Below are positions 17,885 through 27,085 of a stretch of DNA of 64,000 nucleotides, in pieces. Every line of letters starts with the position of its first letter. The stretch's first letter is position 1. The DNA comes from Vreelandella malpeensis (lineage in GTDB: Bacteria; Pseudomonadota; Gammaproteobacteria; Pseudomonadales; Halomonadaceae): NCBI RefSeq assembly GCF_020622355.1, contig NZ_WHVL01000001.1, positions 744,001 to 808,000 of the forward strand, in the 5' to 3' direction. The notes under the pieces were generated by a model, which was not told the DNA's origin, did no database searches, and saw only the letters and a list, made by a program, of their open reading frames with translations. Made by a program: the position numbers and the translations under genes.

Positions 17885-17939
17885 AGCATCGACCATGTTT
17901 CATGCCAAGCCATAAGCCTGATACATAGGTCGACCCTGC

Positions 17940-17992
17940 CTTTACCTGCGACATACTTTACCTGCGACATAGCAGCACTTATGTTAGACATA
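17940..17992. promoter_or_regulatory. Direct repeat and palindrome upstream of the GguC gene
   Basis: A 16-bp sequence (CTTTACCTGCGACATA) is repeated back to back at 17940-17955 and 17956-17971. It is followed by the palindrome TATGT-TAG-ACATA (17980-17992). Their place between the LysR gene and the gene at 18073 suggests operators for the latter. The palindrome resembles one at 34793-34807. Confidence 0.5.
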
Positions 17993-18072
17993 TAGTTTGG
18001 TCGATCGCAGCATACGCGTGCTGACAAGTTGATCAAACTACGTCGCCAATAAACCAACAAGGATAAACGATC

Positions 18073-19065
18073 ATGCGGCTGATTCAGTTCATCGAGCACA
18101 ACTGCTTACGGGTAGCCGAAGTGGAGAACGAGAAAAGCGTTCGAGTGGTGAACATCGAGGGCGGTACCTATGCTCTGGCACGCGCCGCCATCGCGGAAGG
18201 AGTACCGCTCGAGCAAGCCGTTCAGTCACGCAGAAGCGAGGACCGCATCGATTACCAGCGGCTGGTGGACGAGCGCCGACTACTGCCGCCCCTGACCCAT
18301 CCCGACCCGGCGCATTGCCTGGTCACAGGAACTGGACTGACCCACCTGGGCAGCGCCGATACACGTTCGGCCATGCATGCCAAGACCCAGGTCAGCGAGG
18401 AGGAGCTGACCGACTCCATGCGCATGTTCAAGCTTGGCGTGGAGGGCGGCAAGCCTCGACAGGGCCATACAGGCGCCCAGCCAGAATGGTTCTACAAAGG
18501 CGACGGTCAGTGCGTCGTTGCTCCCGAGCAAGTCATCGCCTCCCCCAGCTTCGCTCAGGACGCGGGCGAGGAGCCCGAGCTTGCCGGCCTGTACATCATT
18601 GATGACGACGGACACCCCTGTCGGGTTGGCTACGCACTGGGCAACGAGTTCTCAGATCACGTTACCGAGCGTTTCAACTACCTGTGGCTGGCCCATTCGA
18701 AGCTTCGCGCCTGCAGCTTCGGTCCCGAAATACTGGTCGGCGAACTGCCCGCCCACCTCGAGGGAGTCAGCCGCATCGTGCGACAAGGCAGCACGCTATG
18801 GGAAAAGCCGTTCGTGACCGGTGAGGCCAATATGGCCCACAGCCTGTCCAACCTGGAATACCATCACTTCAAGTACCCCGGTTTTCGCCGCCCGGGCGAC
18901 GTGCATGTACACTTTTTCGGTACAGCGACGCTGAGCTTTGCCGATAGCATCGAGGCGCGCGAGGGAGACCGTTTCGAGATCGGTATTCCTGCATTCGGCA
19001 GAGCGCTGCGCAATACCCTGGCGCTGGAAACGCAGACACCAGCGATCAACGTGCGCCCCCTGTGA
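18073..19065 (+). CDS. GguC/AraD1 family protein (FAH superfamily)
   Basis: This 330-residue protein belongs to the fumarylacetoacetate-hydrolase superfamily, GguC/AraD1 branch, found with arabinose/galactose transport genes (gguABC of Agrobacterium). Segments include VTGTGLTHLGSADTR, QPEWFYKGDG, YALGNEFSDHVTER and KPFVTGEANMAHSL; the E-x-E/D metal site of the fold is less obvious here. A role in processing 2-keto-3-deoxy-L-arabonate or a lactone is inferred from context; the exact reaction is not established to my knowledge. The ATG at 18073 has AAGGA 9 nt upstream. It is monocistronic and ends at a strong hairpin. Confidence 0.75.
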   Translation: MRLIQFIEHNCLRVAEVENEKSVRVVNIEGGTYALARAAIAEGVPLEQAVQSRRSEDRIDYQRLVDERRLLPPLTHPDPAHCLVTGTGLTHLGSADTRSAMHAKTQVSEEELTDSMRMFKLGVEGGKPRQGHTGAQPEWFYKGDGQCVVAPEQVIASPSFAQDAGEEPELAGLYIIDDDGHPCRVGYALGNEFSDHVTERFNYLWLAHSKLRACSFGPEILVGELPAHLEGVSRIVRQGSTLWEKPFVTGEANMAHSLSNLEYHHFKYPGFRRPGDVHVHFFGTATLSFADSIEAREGDRFEIGIPAFGRALRNTLALETQTPAINVRPL

Positions 19066-19101
19066 TGGCACCTCGGCGTCCATCGGGGCACCGCTGAAAA
19101 C

Positions 19102-19136
19102 CAACGCGCCGCGAGTCATGCACTCGCGGCGCGTTG
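19102..19136. terminator. Strong hairpin between convergent GguC and tctA genes
   Basis: A 15-bp perfect stem (arms CAACGCGCCGCGAGT and ACTCGCGGCGCGTTG) with a 5-nt loop separates the two convergent genes. T runs are minimal, but the position and strength make a bidirectional terminator likely. Confidence 0.75.
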
Positions 19137-19147
19137 ATAGGTGGCTT

Positions 19148-20653
19148 TCATGGCGCGATGGCGGCGCGGTTCGCCCGATAACGACGATAGGCTCTGAGCA
19201 GCAGCGGCGAGCACCACAACAGAATCACGGCAACGCCAAGCCCGGCACTGATCGGCCTGGCAAAGAAACTGGTCAGATCACCGCCGGTGCGCAGCATCGC
19301 GCTCATGAAGTTGTTCTCCACCACCTTGCCCAGCACCAGCCCCAGGATGGCCGGCGCCATGGGAAAGTCGTTCACCGCCAGAAGATACGCCACCAGACCC
19401 ACGATCAGCATCAGCCAGATATCGACGACGCTGTTATTGATGGCGAAGGCACCCACGATACAAAAGCACAGAATGGCCGGCATGAGGATGCGGCTGGGCG
19501 TGAGGATGAAAAGCTTCGACAGGCGAATGGCGGCATAACCCACCGGCAGCATCATCAGGTTGGCGACGATGAACACCAGAAACAGCGCGTAGATCATGCC
19601 GGTGCTGTCCATGAAGATGGTGGGCCCCGGGTTCATGCCCTTCATGTAGAGCACGCCAATCACGATCGCGGTGATCGAATCACCCGGAATGCCGAACACC
19701 AGCGCAGGCACCCAGGCGCCGCTGATACCGGAGTTGTTCGCGGAGCTGGCGTCGACGATCCCCTCGACGTTGCCGGTGCCGTACTTCTCCTTCTCTTTCG
19801 AGCGCCCCTTGCCGACCCCATAGGAGATCCAGGCGGCGATGTCCGCACCAGCCCCGGGCAGCGCGCCGATCAGGGTGCCGATGGAGCTTCCGCGCACCAT
19901 GTTACGCCAGTAGCGCTTCAAGTGGTTGGGCACCTGGCGAAAGACGCTGTCGCTGTCGTCGATGCCGATGTTCTTCTTCTCCGAACGTGAGCCGTAGTAG
20001 CTGATCAGTTCGTTGAGCGCGAACATGCCGATCATCACCGGAATGAAGTTGATCCCGGCCATCAGATCCGGCACGCCGAAGGTGAAGCGCGGCGCGCCGC
20101 TCATCATGTCGAGCCCGACGGTCGACAGCAGTACGCCGAACAGCAGCGACAGAAACGCCTTGATCCGCGACCCGACCGAAATGAAGATGGAGCAGCTCAG
20201 GCCCAGTACCGCCAGCCAGAAGTACTCGAAGGCGCTGAATTGCAGCGCTACTTCTGCCAGCGACTGAGCCACCACGATCAGGATGATCGTGCCGAAGATA
20301 CCGCCGAATACCGAGCATACCAGGTTGATCCCCAGCGCCTCTCTCGCCCGGCCCTTCTTGGCCAGCGCGTAAGACTCGCCCACATAGGCCGCCGAGGCCG
20401 GCGTACCCGGGATATTGAGATAGGTACCCGGGATGTCACCGGCGAAGATCGCCATAGCCGAGGTCGTCACGATCGCGGCGATAGCCGGAATGGTATCCAT
20501 GTAGAAGGTCAGCGGTACCAGCAGTGCTACCGCCATGGTCGCGGTCAACCCGGGTACGGCGCCGACAAAGATACCGAATAGTGATGCTAGAAAGATGACC
20601 AGCAAGGTCTCGATATTGAGCACCAGACCGATGCCATTGATCAGAATATCCAC
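19148..20653 (-). CDS. tctA: Tripartite tricarboxylate transporter large permease TctA
   Basis: This 501-residue permease has about eleven hydrophobic segments and the TctA signatures FGIFVGAVPGLTATMAVALLVPLTF, GDIPGTYLNIPGTPASAAY and SGAWVPALVFGIPGDSITAIVIG. It is the main channel of a TTT-family secondary importer for carboxylates. The GTG start at 20653 has AGGGGG upstream and overlaps the end of tctB by 13 bases, suggesting coupled translation. The substrate is unknown; the flanking aldolase and dehydratase point to a sugar acid. Confidence 0.92.
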   Translation of the reverse strand: MDILINGIGLVLNIETLLVIFLASLFGIFVGAVPGLTATMAVALLVPLTFYMDTIPAIAAIVTTSAMAIFAGDIPGTYLNIPGTPASAAYVGESYALAKKGRAREALGINLVCSVFGGIFGTIILIVVAQSLAEVALQFSAFEYFWLAVLGLSCSIFISVGSRIKAFLSLLFGVLLSTVGLDMMSGAPRFTFGVPDLMAGINFIPVMIGMFALNELISYYGSRSEKKNIGIDDSDSVFRQVPNHLKRYWRNMVRGSSIGTLIGALPGAGADIAAWISYGVGKGRSKEKEKYGTGNVEGIVDASSANNSGISGAWVPALVFGIPGDSITAIVIGVLYMKGMNPGPTIFMDSTGMIYALFLVFIVANLMMLPVGYAAIRLSKLFILTPSRILMPAILCFCIVGAFAINNSVVDIWLMLIVGLVAYLLAVNDFPMAPAILGLVLGKVVENNFMSAMLRTGGDLTSFFARPISAGLGVAVILLWCSPLLLRAYRRYRANRAAIAP

Positions 20654-21129
20654 GGCAATCCCCCTTCGAACAAGACGCCCTGGGGCAATGGAATGAGCAG
20701 GTAGCGCGAGAACACGAAGTAGATCGCCAGCGCCACGACGACCGAGGCAATCACCGCCACCACGACAGCGGTCTTTCGAACGAGCATCAGTACGAGCATG
20801 ATCATCGCCATGGTGAGTGCCGCGCCCAGATAGTCGCTGGCCAAGATATAGAAAAGTACCGCCAATGGCGGCAACACCATGGTCGGCCTCATTCTCTGCG
20901 TGGCAGGCGCTGGCGCGTTGTCAGTCCCGCGCGCCAGCGCAAGTTGTCGTCTGGCCAGCAGCGCATTGACGGCCAGTGCCGCCCCGCCGAGGCAAAAACC
21001 CACGCCCACGATGGTAGGGAACAGCGATGGCCCATACTGCAGGCTTGGCAGGGTAGGAAACTGCCGGGCCATCATGATGGTGGCGACGCCAGCGGCGAAA
21101 AACGCCAGCCCGGCAAACAAGTCCCGCAT
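20641..21129 (-). CDS. tctB: Tripartite tricarboxylate transporter small permease TctB
   Basis: This 162-residue membrane protein has four hydrophobic helices, the size and topology of TctB. Its segment LPSLQYGPSLFPTIVGVGFCLGGAALA is the family's first loop and second helix. An AGGAGG site lies 4 nt before the ATG at 21129. It overlaps tctA and follows tctC by 9 bases. Confidence 0.87.
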   Translation of the reverse strand: MRDLFAGLAFFAAGVATIMMARQFPTLPSLQYGPSLFPTIVGVGFCLGGAALAVNALLARRQLALARGTDNAPAPATQRMRPTMVLPPLAVLFYILASDYLGAALTMAMIMLVLMLVRKTAVVVAVIASVVVALAIYFVFSRYLLIPLPQGVLFEGGLPWIF

Positions 21130-21138
21130 GCGGCCTCC

Positions 21139-22119
21139 TTAGTTGGCCAGGCCAACCTGCTCGACGATCTCACCCAGCACGCCATCCATCTCCTGCATCA
21201 TCTGGCCGAACGCCTCGGCGTCGCGCCACTCGGTGCCGAAGCCGCGTTGGGACATGAAGTCCTGATAGGTGTCGCTCTGGTAAGCGGCTTCAAGCGCGGC
21301 CTCGAGCGTGGCCACAACCTCCTCGTCCATACCCTGGGGACCGACGATGCCGCGCCACGCGCCAACCTGATAAGTGCTGTCCACCAGCTCACGCGTGGTG
21401 GGGATATCGGGAAAGGCCGCGAGTCGCTCTGGCGCCATGACCGCAAGGCTTTTCACCCGACCGGCCTCGATCATCGAACGCGCTTCGGGCACCGAGGTCG
21501 ACACCGCCTCGATACCACCGGAGGCCAGCTCCGTCATTGCCGGCGCCGAGCCTTCGCTGGGAATCCAGACGATCTGGTCGACGGGAATATCCTGATCCAG
21601 CAAAAACCCCGTGAAGGCGAGATGCCAGATGCCGCCCTGCCCCGTGCCCGAGGTCGTGAAGCCGCCCTGAGGGGCGCTGCGAATCGCCTCGAGCAGATCG
21701 CCAAGATCCTCGTAGGGCGCGTCGGCGGCGACCTGAATACCGGGCGGGTCGTAGTTGATCTGGCCGATCGGCGTGAAGTCCTCATGGGTGAGATTCGTCA
21801 GGCCCAGCCAGTGCATGGTGTTCACTTCGACGGTTGCCAGCCCCAGCGTATAGCCATCCGGTGCCGCGTTGATCATGGCAGTGTGGCCGACCACACCGCT
21901 ACCACCGGTGCGATTGACCACGTTGACGTTCTGGCCAAGCTCCTCTTCGAGCGCACGTGCGATGGTGCGCGCCGTGGCGTCGGTGCCGCCCCCGGCCGCC
22001 CAGGGAACGATCAGGGTCAGCGGCCGCTCCGGATAATCCGCCTGGGCCGTGGTGGCCAGCAGCGCCGTCAGTACTACCGACGAGCACAGCGCCTTGCGTC
22101 CAATGGTGAGCTTTTTCAT
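21139..22119 (-). CDS. tctC: TTT-family periplasmic binding protein TctC, copy 1
   Basis: This 326-residue periplasmic solute-binding protein of the Bug/TctC family has a signal peptide (ALCSSVVLTALLATTAQA) and the typical start YPERPLTLIVPWAAGGGTDATAR, then VNRTGGSGVVGH. It presents a carboxylate to TctAB. It is a close paralogue of the gene at 22999-23985, the two being nearly identical over long blocks. The ATG at 22119 lies downstream of CAGGAG and of an AACAACAA motif. The real frame starts here; the ORF extension to 22530 is spurious. Confidence 0.9.
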   Translation of the reverse strand: MKKLTIGRKALCSSVVLTALLATTAQADYPERPLTLIVPWAAGGGTDATARTIARALEEELGQNVNVVNRTGGSGVVGHTAMINAAPDGYTLGLATVEVNTMHWLGLTNLTHEDFTPIGQINYDPPGIQVAADAPYEDLGDLLEAIRSAPQGGFTTSGTGQGGIWHLAFTGFLLDQDIPVDQIVWIPSEGSAPAMTELASGGIEAVSTSVPEARSMIEAGRVKSLAVMAPERLAAFPDIPTTRELVDSTYQVGAWRGIVGPQGMDEEVVATLEAALEAAYQSDTYQDFMSQRGFGTEWRDAEAFGQMMQEMDGVLGEIVEQVGLAN

Positions 22120-22138
22120 TGCGAACTCCTGTACCGTC

Positions 22139-22146
22139 TTGTTGTT
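22139..22146 (-). promoter_or_regulatory. AACAACAA leader motif before tctC copy 1
   Basis: The minus strand reads CATCAACAACAAGACGG, about 20 bases before the start codon and just before the CAGGAG site. It is an exact match to the AAYAAYAA Hfq/Crc-type motif. Confidence 0.5.
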
Positions 22147-22166
22147 GATGATTATGGGTATGAGTA

Positions 22167-22964
22167 TCAGTAGGTTCTCGAGGGGCGCTCGGCGGACCGC
22201 TCCTTGTACAAGCCGATGGTGGAAAGCGCGCCCTGGCGCATCAGACTGATGTCGATGCCAACGGCGATGAACTGGCAGCCAAGCGCCTGGTAGCGCCGCG
22301 CATCCTCTTCCACGGGGGCCAGAATGCCTACCGGCTTGCCCGCCGCCTTGACCGTCTCGATGACATGGCGAATCGCCTCCTGGACCTCCGGGTGGCCCGG
22401 GTTGCCGGGGTGCCCCATGCCCACCGAAAGATCCGCCGGGCCGACGAACACCGCATCCACACCGTCGGTCGCGGCGATCGCTTCGACCTGCTCGACGCCC
22501 TTGGGCGACTCGACCTGAACGATCAGGCAAAGCGAGTTGGCGGCCTTGTTCAGGTAATCGTCCACGCCATCCCAGCGGGTGGCGCGCACCACGCCGCCCC
22601 CGACCCCACGAATACCGTGAGGTGGGTAACGGGTGGCGCGCACCAGCGCCGCCGCCTGCTCGGCGCTTTCGACCATGGGAACCATCAACGTCTGCGCGCC
22701 GATGTCCAGAAGCTGCTTGATCAGCGCCGGGTCGTGGTTGACGCTGCGCACTACCGGCGCCGTCGGGTAGGGGGCAACAGCCTGCAGCTGGGACAGAATG
22801 GTGGTCAGCGTATTGGGCGCATGCTCGCCATCGATCAGCAGCCAGTCAAAGCCCGTACCGGCCATGATTTCCGTGGCGTAGCCGCTGGCAAAGCCGGCCC
22901 AGCACCCCCAGAGGGGGGATTCGCTTTCCAGCGCACGCTTGAAGGTGTTCGTGGGTATTTGCAT
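22167..22964 (-). CDS. HpcH/HpaI-family class II aldolase (GarL-like)
   Basis: This 265-residue TIM-barrel enzyme cleaves 2-keto-3-deoxy (or 4-hydroxy-2-oxo) acids to pyruvate and an aldehyde using a divalent metal. Signatures are GFDWLLIDGEHAPN, the catalytic-region R in VVRSVNHD, LMVPMVESAEQA, and IVQVESPKGVEQ with VDAVFVGPADLSVGMG, where the metal-binding Glu and Asp lie. The ATG at 22964 has AAGGAG 7 nt upstream. It lies between two tctC paralogues. GarL (5-keto-4-deoxyglucarate aldolase), RhmA or HpcH activity cannot be separated by reading alone. Confidence 0.85.
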   Translation of the reverse strand: MQIPTNTFKRALESESPLWGCWAGFASGYATEIMAGTGFDWLLIDGEHAPNTLTTILSQLQAVAPYPTAPVVRSVNHDPALIKQLLDIGAQTLMVPMVESAEQAAALVRATRYPPHGIRGVGGGVVRATRWDGVDDYLNKAANSLCLIVQVESPKGVEQVEAIAATDGVDAVFVGPADLSVGMGHPGNPGHPEVQEAIRHVIETVKAAGKPVGILAPVEEDARRYQALGCQFIAVGIDISLMRQGALSTIGLYKERSAERPSRTY

Positions 22965-22998
22965 AGCAACGCTCCTTACCTGGCCCTCGGCCGTTCAA

Positions 22999-23985
22999 TC
23001 AGTTGGCCAAGCCCACCTGCTCGACGATATCGCCGAACACGCCATCCATCTCTTGCATCAACTGGCCGAACGCCTCGGCGTCGCGCCACTCGGTCCCGAA
23101 GCCTTGCTGCTGCATGAACTCCTGATAGGTATCGCTTTGGTAGGCGGCTTCGAGCGCGGCCTCGAGGGTCGCAACGATGTCCGGGTCCATGCCCTTGGGC
23201 CCGGCAATACCGCGCCACTCGCCCACCTGGTAGTTACTGCCGATCAGCTCCTGAGTGGTGGGGATATCGGGGAAGCTCGGAATGCGCTCGGGCGACATGA
23301 CCGCGAAGCTCTTGACGCGGCCCGCCTCGATCATCGAGCGCGCCTCGGGTACCGAACTCGGCACAATGTCGATACCACCGGAGACCAGCTCAGTCATCGC
23401 CGGTGCCGCGCCTTCACTGGGAATCCACGTCACCTGATCCGCGTCGATCCCCTGGTCCATCAAGAAGCCGGCGAACGCCAGGTGCCACACGCCGCCCTGA
23501 CCGGTGCCCGAAGCGGTAAAGGTGCCCTTGGGCTCGGTGCGGATCGCCTCGAGCAGCGCCTCGAGCGTGTCATAGGGGGAGTCGGCGGCGACCTGAATGC
23601 CCGGGAAGTCATAGTTGATCTGGGCGATCGGGGTAAAGTCCTCGAACGTCAGATTAGTCAGGCCCTGCCAGTGCATCATGTTGACCTCGCCGGTGGCCAG
23701 GCCAATGGTGTAGCCGTCCGGGCGGGCGTTGATCATGGTAGTGTGACCCACCACGCCGCTACCCCCGGTTCGATTGACCACGTTGACGTTCTGCCCCAGC
23801 TGCTCTTCCAGGGCGCGTGCGATGGTGCGCGCCGTGGCGTCGGTACCGCCCCCGGCGGCCCAGGGAACGATCAGCGTGAGCGGGCGCTCCGGATAATCCG
23901 CGAGCGCCGAGCCGGAAGCCGCCGCCATGGCGACGGCGAGCGAGGAAGCGATCAGTACGCTAAAGGGACGGTTTGGCGTGGTCAT
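22999..23985 (-). CDS. TTT-family periplasmic binding protein TctC, copy 2
   Basis: This 328-residue protein is a close paralogue of the tctC at 21139-22119, differing mainly in the signal peptide and scattered ligand-side residues (for example GLATGEVNMMHWQG against GLATVEVNTMHWLG). The signal is SVLIASSLAVAMAAASGSALA. Both copies share one TctAB. The start at 23985 follows AAGGATA and an upstream leader rich in CAACAAC. A second binding protein may broaden the substrate range of the transporter. Confidence 0.88.
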   Translation of the reverse strand: MTTPNRPFSVLIASSLAVAMAAASGSALADYPERPLTLIVPWAAGGGTDATARTIARALEEQLGQNVNVVNRTGGSGVVGHTTMINARPDGYTIGLATGEVNMMHWQGLTNLTFEDFTPIAQINYDFPGIQVAADSPYDTLEALLEAIRTEPKGTFTASGTGQGGVWHLAFAGFLMDQGIDADQVTWIPSEGAAPAMTELVSGGIDIVPSSVPEARSMIEAGRVKSFAVMSPERIPSFPDIPTTQELIGSNYQVGEWRGIAGPKGMDPDIVATLEAALEAAYQSDTYQEFMQQQGFGTEWRDAEAFGQLMQEMDGVFGDIVEQVGLAN

Positions 23986-24091
23986 GGCAGGTATCCTTTT
24001 CGATGAAGTTGGCGTTGTTGTGGTTGTTGTGTGAAACGGCTGGGCCCTACCTCGCGCCTTGCAAAGCGTGCGGCGCGATCGAAAATGCTGA

Positions 24092-25225
24092 CTAGAAAGC
24101 GTCTTCAAGCATGCGTTGGAAGTCCTCTTTCGAGGGTGTACGTGGATTGGTGGCCGTGGAGTGGTCTTCCAGCGCCCATTGAGCGATATCATTGAAGTGA
24201 TGCTTCTCGACGCCCATCGCCTCAAGCCCCTTGGGCATTCCCAGCCGCGCGTTGAGCGCTTCAAAAGCGGCGGCCAGATCCTCTTCGGGCGCAAGGCCCA
24301 TCGCCTGCTTGAGACGCTCGAATTTCTCCTCGCAGGAAGGCTGGTTGAAGCGCAGCACGGTGGGCATCAGCACGGCGTTGAGCGTGCCGTGGTGAAGCTT
24401 GAGCTCCATCAGCCCACCCAGAGCGTGGGAAAGCGAATGCACCGCACCGAGGCCTTTTTGAAAGGCCATGGCGCCTTCCAGCGCGGCCATCATCATCTCG
24501 CTTCTCGCGTTCAGACGATCGCCGTACTCGACCGCCTCGACCAGGTGGGCGCTGGCGCGCGTGAGCCCATCCAGCGCGATGGCCTCGGCAGGCGGGTTCG
24601 TTTTAGGACTCAAAAAGGTTTCGACGCAGTGGGCGATCGCATCCATGCCCGTGGCAGCGGTCAGAAAAGGCGGCAGGCCGAGCGTCAGGTTGGGGTCGCA
24701 AATGGCCACCGAAGGGATCAGATGCGGCGATAGAAAACCGAGCTTGCGGCTGTCCTTCATCGTGATCAGCGAGGCTCTGCCGACTTCACTGCCGGTCCCC
24801 GCCGTGGTGGGAATAGCGATCAGCGGCAATACATCTGCGGTGATTTTCGCCGCTCCGCCTTCAATGGCGGCGTACTGACGAAGCGGCGCCGGGTGGCGGG
24901 CCATCAGCGCCACGGCCTTGGCCAGATCGATACTCGAGCCGCCGCCGACCGCCACGATGCCATCGCACTGATGCGCGCTTGAAAATGCCAGCGCTTGTTC
25001 CACGGCCGCTTCGGTGGGGTTGGAGGGTGTGTCGTCGAACAGGTGGGCGCGCCCGTCCAGATGGGCGGCAGCGATCACCTCATTGATGAGACCAGTCGCG
25101 ACCAGCCCTTTGTCCGTTACGAACAAAGGCCGTGTAATACCGAGAGTCTCGAGCTCATTGGAAAGCTCGGTGATCGCGCCTTCGCCAAACTGTACTTTAG
25201 TGAGGTAGTTAATAAGATAGGGCAT
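24092..25225 (-). CDS. Iron-containing (type III) alcohol dehydrogenase
   Basis: This 377-residue NAD(P)-dependent dehydrogenase has the family features GGGSSIDLAKAVALM (nucleotide binding), TTAGTGSEVGR, and the metal ligands in GMDAIAHCVETF, AVHSLSHALGG and LHHGTLNAVLMP (Asp and three His). It may reduce or oxidise a hydroxyacid semialdehyde formed by the aldolase next door. The ATG at 25225 is used; the TTG just before gives one more residue. It is first in the leftward adh-tctC-aldolase-tctC-tctB-tctA operon. Confidence 0.87.
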   Translation of the reverse strand: MPYLINYLTKVQFGEGAITELSNELETLGITRPLFVTDKGLVATGLINEVIAAAHLDGRAHLFDDTPSNPTEAAVEQALAFSSAHQCDGIVAVGGGSSIDLAKAVALMARHPAPLRQYAAIEGGAAKITADVLPLIAIPTTAGTGSEVGRASLITMKDSRKLGFLSPHLIPSVAICDPNLTLGLPPFLTAATGMDAIAHCVETFLSPKTNPPAEAIALDGLTRASAHLVEAVEYGDRLNARSEMMMAALEGAMAFQKGLGAVHSLSHALGGLMELKLHHGTLNAVLMPTVLRFNQPSCEEKFERLKQAMGLAPEEDLAAAFEALNARLGMPKGLEAMGVEKHHFNDIAQWALEDHSTATNPRTPSKEDFQRMLEDAF

Positions 25226-25528
25226 CAAGAATTCTCTTTATTATTGAATGCGATCGACTACCGAAAATAAAGGTGTCATACCGTCATACCCTTAGCAACC
25301 ACTGCTTTCGTTCAACATTCGGCGGCACCACCTCAATTGAGAAACGCTCATCGTCAAATGCTTTTCAATCGAGACGTCAAGAGCAACCTAGATCAAACGA
25401 ACATTGCGTTCAATGAGCATTATGTAGAACGATAGTCTAATCGACGCTTTGAAAGGGCTTGCTAGAGTGCAGGAACAATAAACGCTCCCTTGACTCGCTT
25501 GGAGAGCTGCTAAAAGCATGAGGCCGCA
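25226..25528. promoter_or_regulatory. Divergent control region between the alcohol dehydrogenase and UxaA-type genes
   Basis: These 303 bases separate two divergent operons. On the minus side, AATAATAA (25245-25238) lies in the leader of the dehydrogenase gene. At 25275-25290 GTCATACC is repeated twice in tandem, a likely regulator site. On the plus side, AACAATAA (25474-25481) lies 48 bases before the 25529 start. The centre is AT-rich and should hold both promoters; no confident -10/-35 assignment was made. Confidence 0.6.
25275..25290. promoter_or_regulatory. Tandem GTCATACC sites (candidate GntR operator)
   Basis: GTCATACC occurs at 25275-25282 and again at 25283-25290. The same core appears in a perfect palindrome at 38066-38086 and at 44948 and 45129, each near genes for sugar-acid catabolism and FCD-type GntR regulators. 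Confidence 0.5.
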
Positions 25529-27058
25529 ATGAACCTTATCAATTCGCCGTCCGTGATCATTCATCTCAACGCTCGCGACAACGTCGGCGTTGCCTCGAGC
25601 CCCGTTCCCCAAGGCATCCCCATCGACGCGGCTGGCACACCCGCGCTGGAAAACATCGACGCGGGCCACAAGGTGGCGCTCGTCGGCATCGAGAAAGGCG
25701 CGGCGATCTTCAAATATGGCCAGTTGATCGGGCTCGCTGCGCGTGATATCGCCCCTGGCGAACACGTGCATACCCATAACCTCGAGATGATCGAAGTCGA
25801 CTCGTCGCTCGATCACTTCACGCCCCACGCCCGAACCGCCACGACCGATCAAACCCGCACCTTTCAGGGCTTCGAGCGCGAGGATAAAAGCGTCGGGACG
25901 CGCAATTACATCGGCATTCTTTCAACGGTGAACTGCTCGGCCACCGTGGCCAGGGCCGCCGCCGAGGAGCTGAACCAGTCAGGGGAGCTGACACGCATGG
26001 GGTTCGATGGCGTGGTCCCGATCACCCACGGCTCCGGCTGCGCCATGAACACGGAGTCGGAAGGGTTCGCGTTTCTTGAACGGGTGGTGGCCGGCTACGC
26101 CCAGCACCCCAATTTCGCCTTCGTGCTGATGATTGGCCTTGGCTGCGAAACCAACCAGGTCAAAACGCTGGTTCAGAAAAAAGGGCTGGAGAACGCATCC
26201 CGCCTTGCCTACTTCAACATTCAGGACGCCGGCGGTACGCGCACCAGTATCAAGACCGCCTGCGACCAGATCATGCACCTGGCCGAAGCGCACAAGGGTG
26301 CACAGCGTACGGCGGTGCCGCTCGAACATCTGGTCGTGGCCCTTCAGTGCGGCGGCTCGGACGGTTACTCCGGCATCACCGCCAACCCGGCGCTGGGTCA
26401 CGCCGCGGATCTTATCGTGGCTCACGGGGGAAGCGTCATTCTGGCCGAAACGCCGGAAATCTACGGCGCCGAAAACCTTTTGATCGAGCGCTCGATCGAT
26501 CAAGGCGTCGCGCAGAAACTGCTCGACCGCATCGACTGGTGGAAACACTACACCGAGATCAACGGAGCCGAGCTCAATAACAACCCCTCTCCCGGCAACA
26601 AGGCCGGCGGACTCTCGACGATACTCGAGAAGTCTCTGGGCGCCGTTGCCAAGGGTGGCACATCGAGTCTCAACGATGTGTTGCTGTACGCGGAAAAAAG
26701 AACCCAGCGGGGATTCAATTTCATGGATAGTCCCGGCTACGACCCGGTGTCCGTGACCGGCCAGATCGCCTCGGGCTCCAACGTGGTCTGCTTTACCACC
26801 GGGCGCGGCTCGGTATCCGGATTCAAGCCGGCCCCGTGTCTCAAGCTCGCCACCAACACCACCATGTATGAGAAAATGCAGGAAGACATGGACATCAACT
26901 GCGGCGTGATCGTCGATGGAACCGACAGCGTGGAGCGCGTGGGCGAGCGGATCTTCGAGCGGATCATCGCGATCGCCTCCGGCGAACCCAGCGCCAGCGA
27001 ATCGCTCGGCTACGGCAACAACGAGTTCGTTCCGTGGATGGTCGGCGCCGTCACCTGA
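25529..27058 (+). CDS. UxaA-family sugar-acid dehydratase
   Basis: This 509-residue protein fuses an N-terminal SAF domain (about residues 10-90, DNVGVA...GAAIFKYGQLIGLAARDIAPGEHVHTHNLE) with the large UxaA domain. It carries HGSGCAMNTE, MIGLGCETNQV, LQCGGSDGYSGITANPALG, NPSPGNKAGGLSTILEKSLG and FTTGRGSVSGFKPAPCLKLATN, shared with altronate and galactarate dehydratases. It should dehydrate an aldonate or aldarate to a 2-keto-3-deoxy acid, using iron. Which acid is unresolved; the adjacent GarL/GarR-like genes favour an aldarate. The start has TGAGG 5 nt upstream. It leads a plus-strand operon. Confidence 0.83.
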   Translation: MNLINSPSVIIHLNARDNVGVASSPVPQGIPIDAAGTPALENIDAGHKVALVGIEKGAAIFKYGQLIGLAARDIAPGEHVHTHNLEMIEVDSSLDHFTPHARTATTDQTRTFQGFEREDKSVGTRNYIGILSTVNCSATVARAAAEELNQSGELTRMGFDGVVPITHGSGCAMNTESEGFAFLERVVAGYAQHPNFAFVLMIGLGCETNQVKTLVQKKGLENASRLAYFNIQDAGGTRTSIKTACDQIMHLAEAHKGAQRTAVPLEHLVVALQCGGSDGYSGITANPALGHAADLIVAHGGSVILAETPEIYGAENLLIERSIDQGVAQKLLDRIDWWKHYTEINGAELNNNPSPGNKAGGLSTILEKSLGAVAKGGTSSLNDVLLYAEKRTQRGFNFMDSPGYDPVSVTGQIASGSNVVCFTTGRGSVSGFKPAPCLKLATNTTMYEKMQEDMDINCGVIVDGTDSVERVGERIFERIIAIASGEPSASESLGYGNNEFVPWMVGAVT

Positions 27059-27085
27059 TCGACCGACAAGAGCCACGGATTCCTT

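Noticed and set aside
26576..26583. AATAACAA inside the UxaA-type gene
   Set aside because: It encodes Asn-Asn in the conserved NNNPSPGNK segment and lies mid-gene; treated as background.
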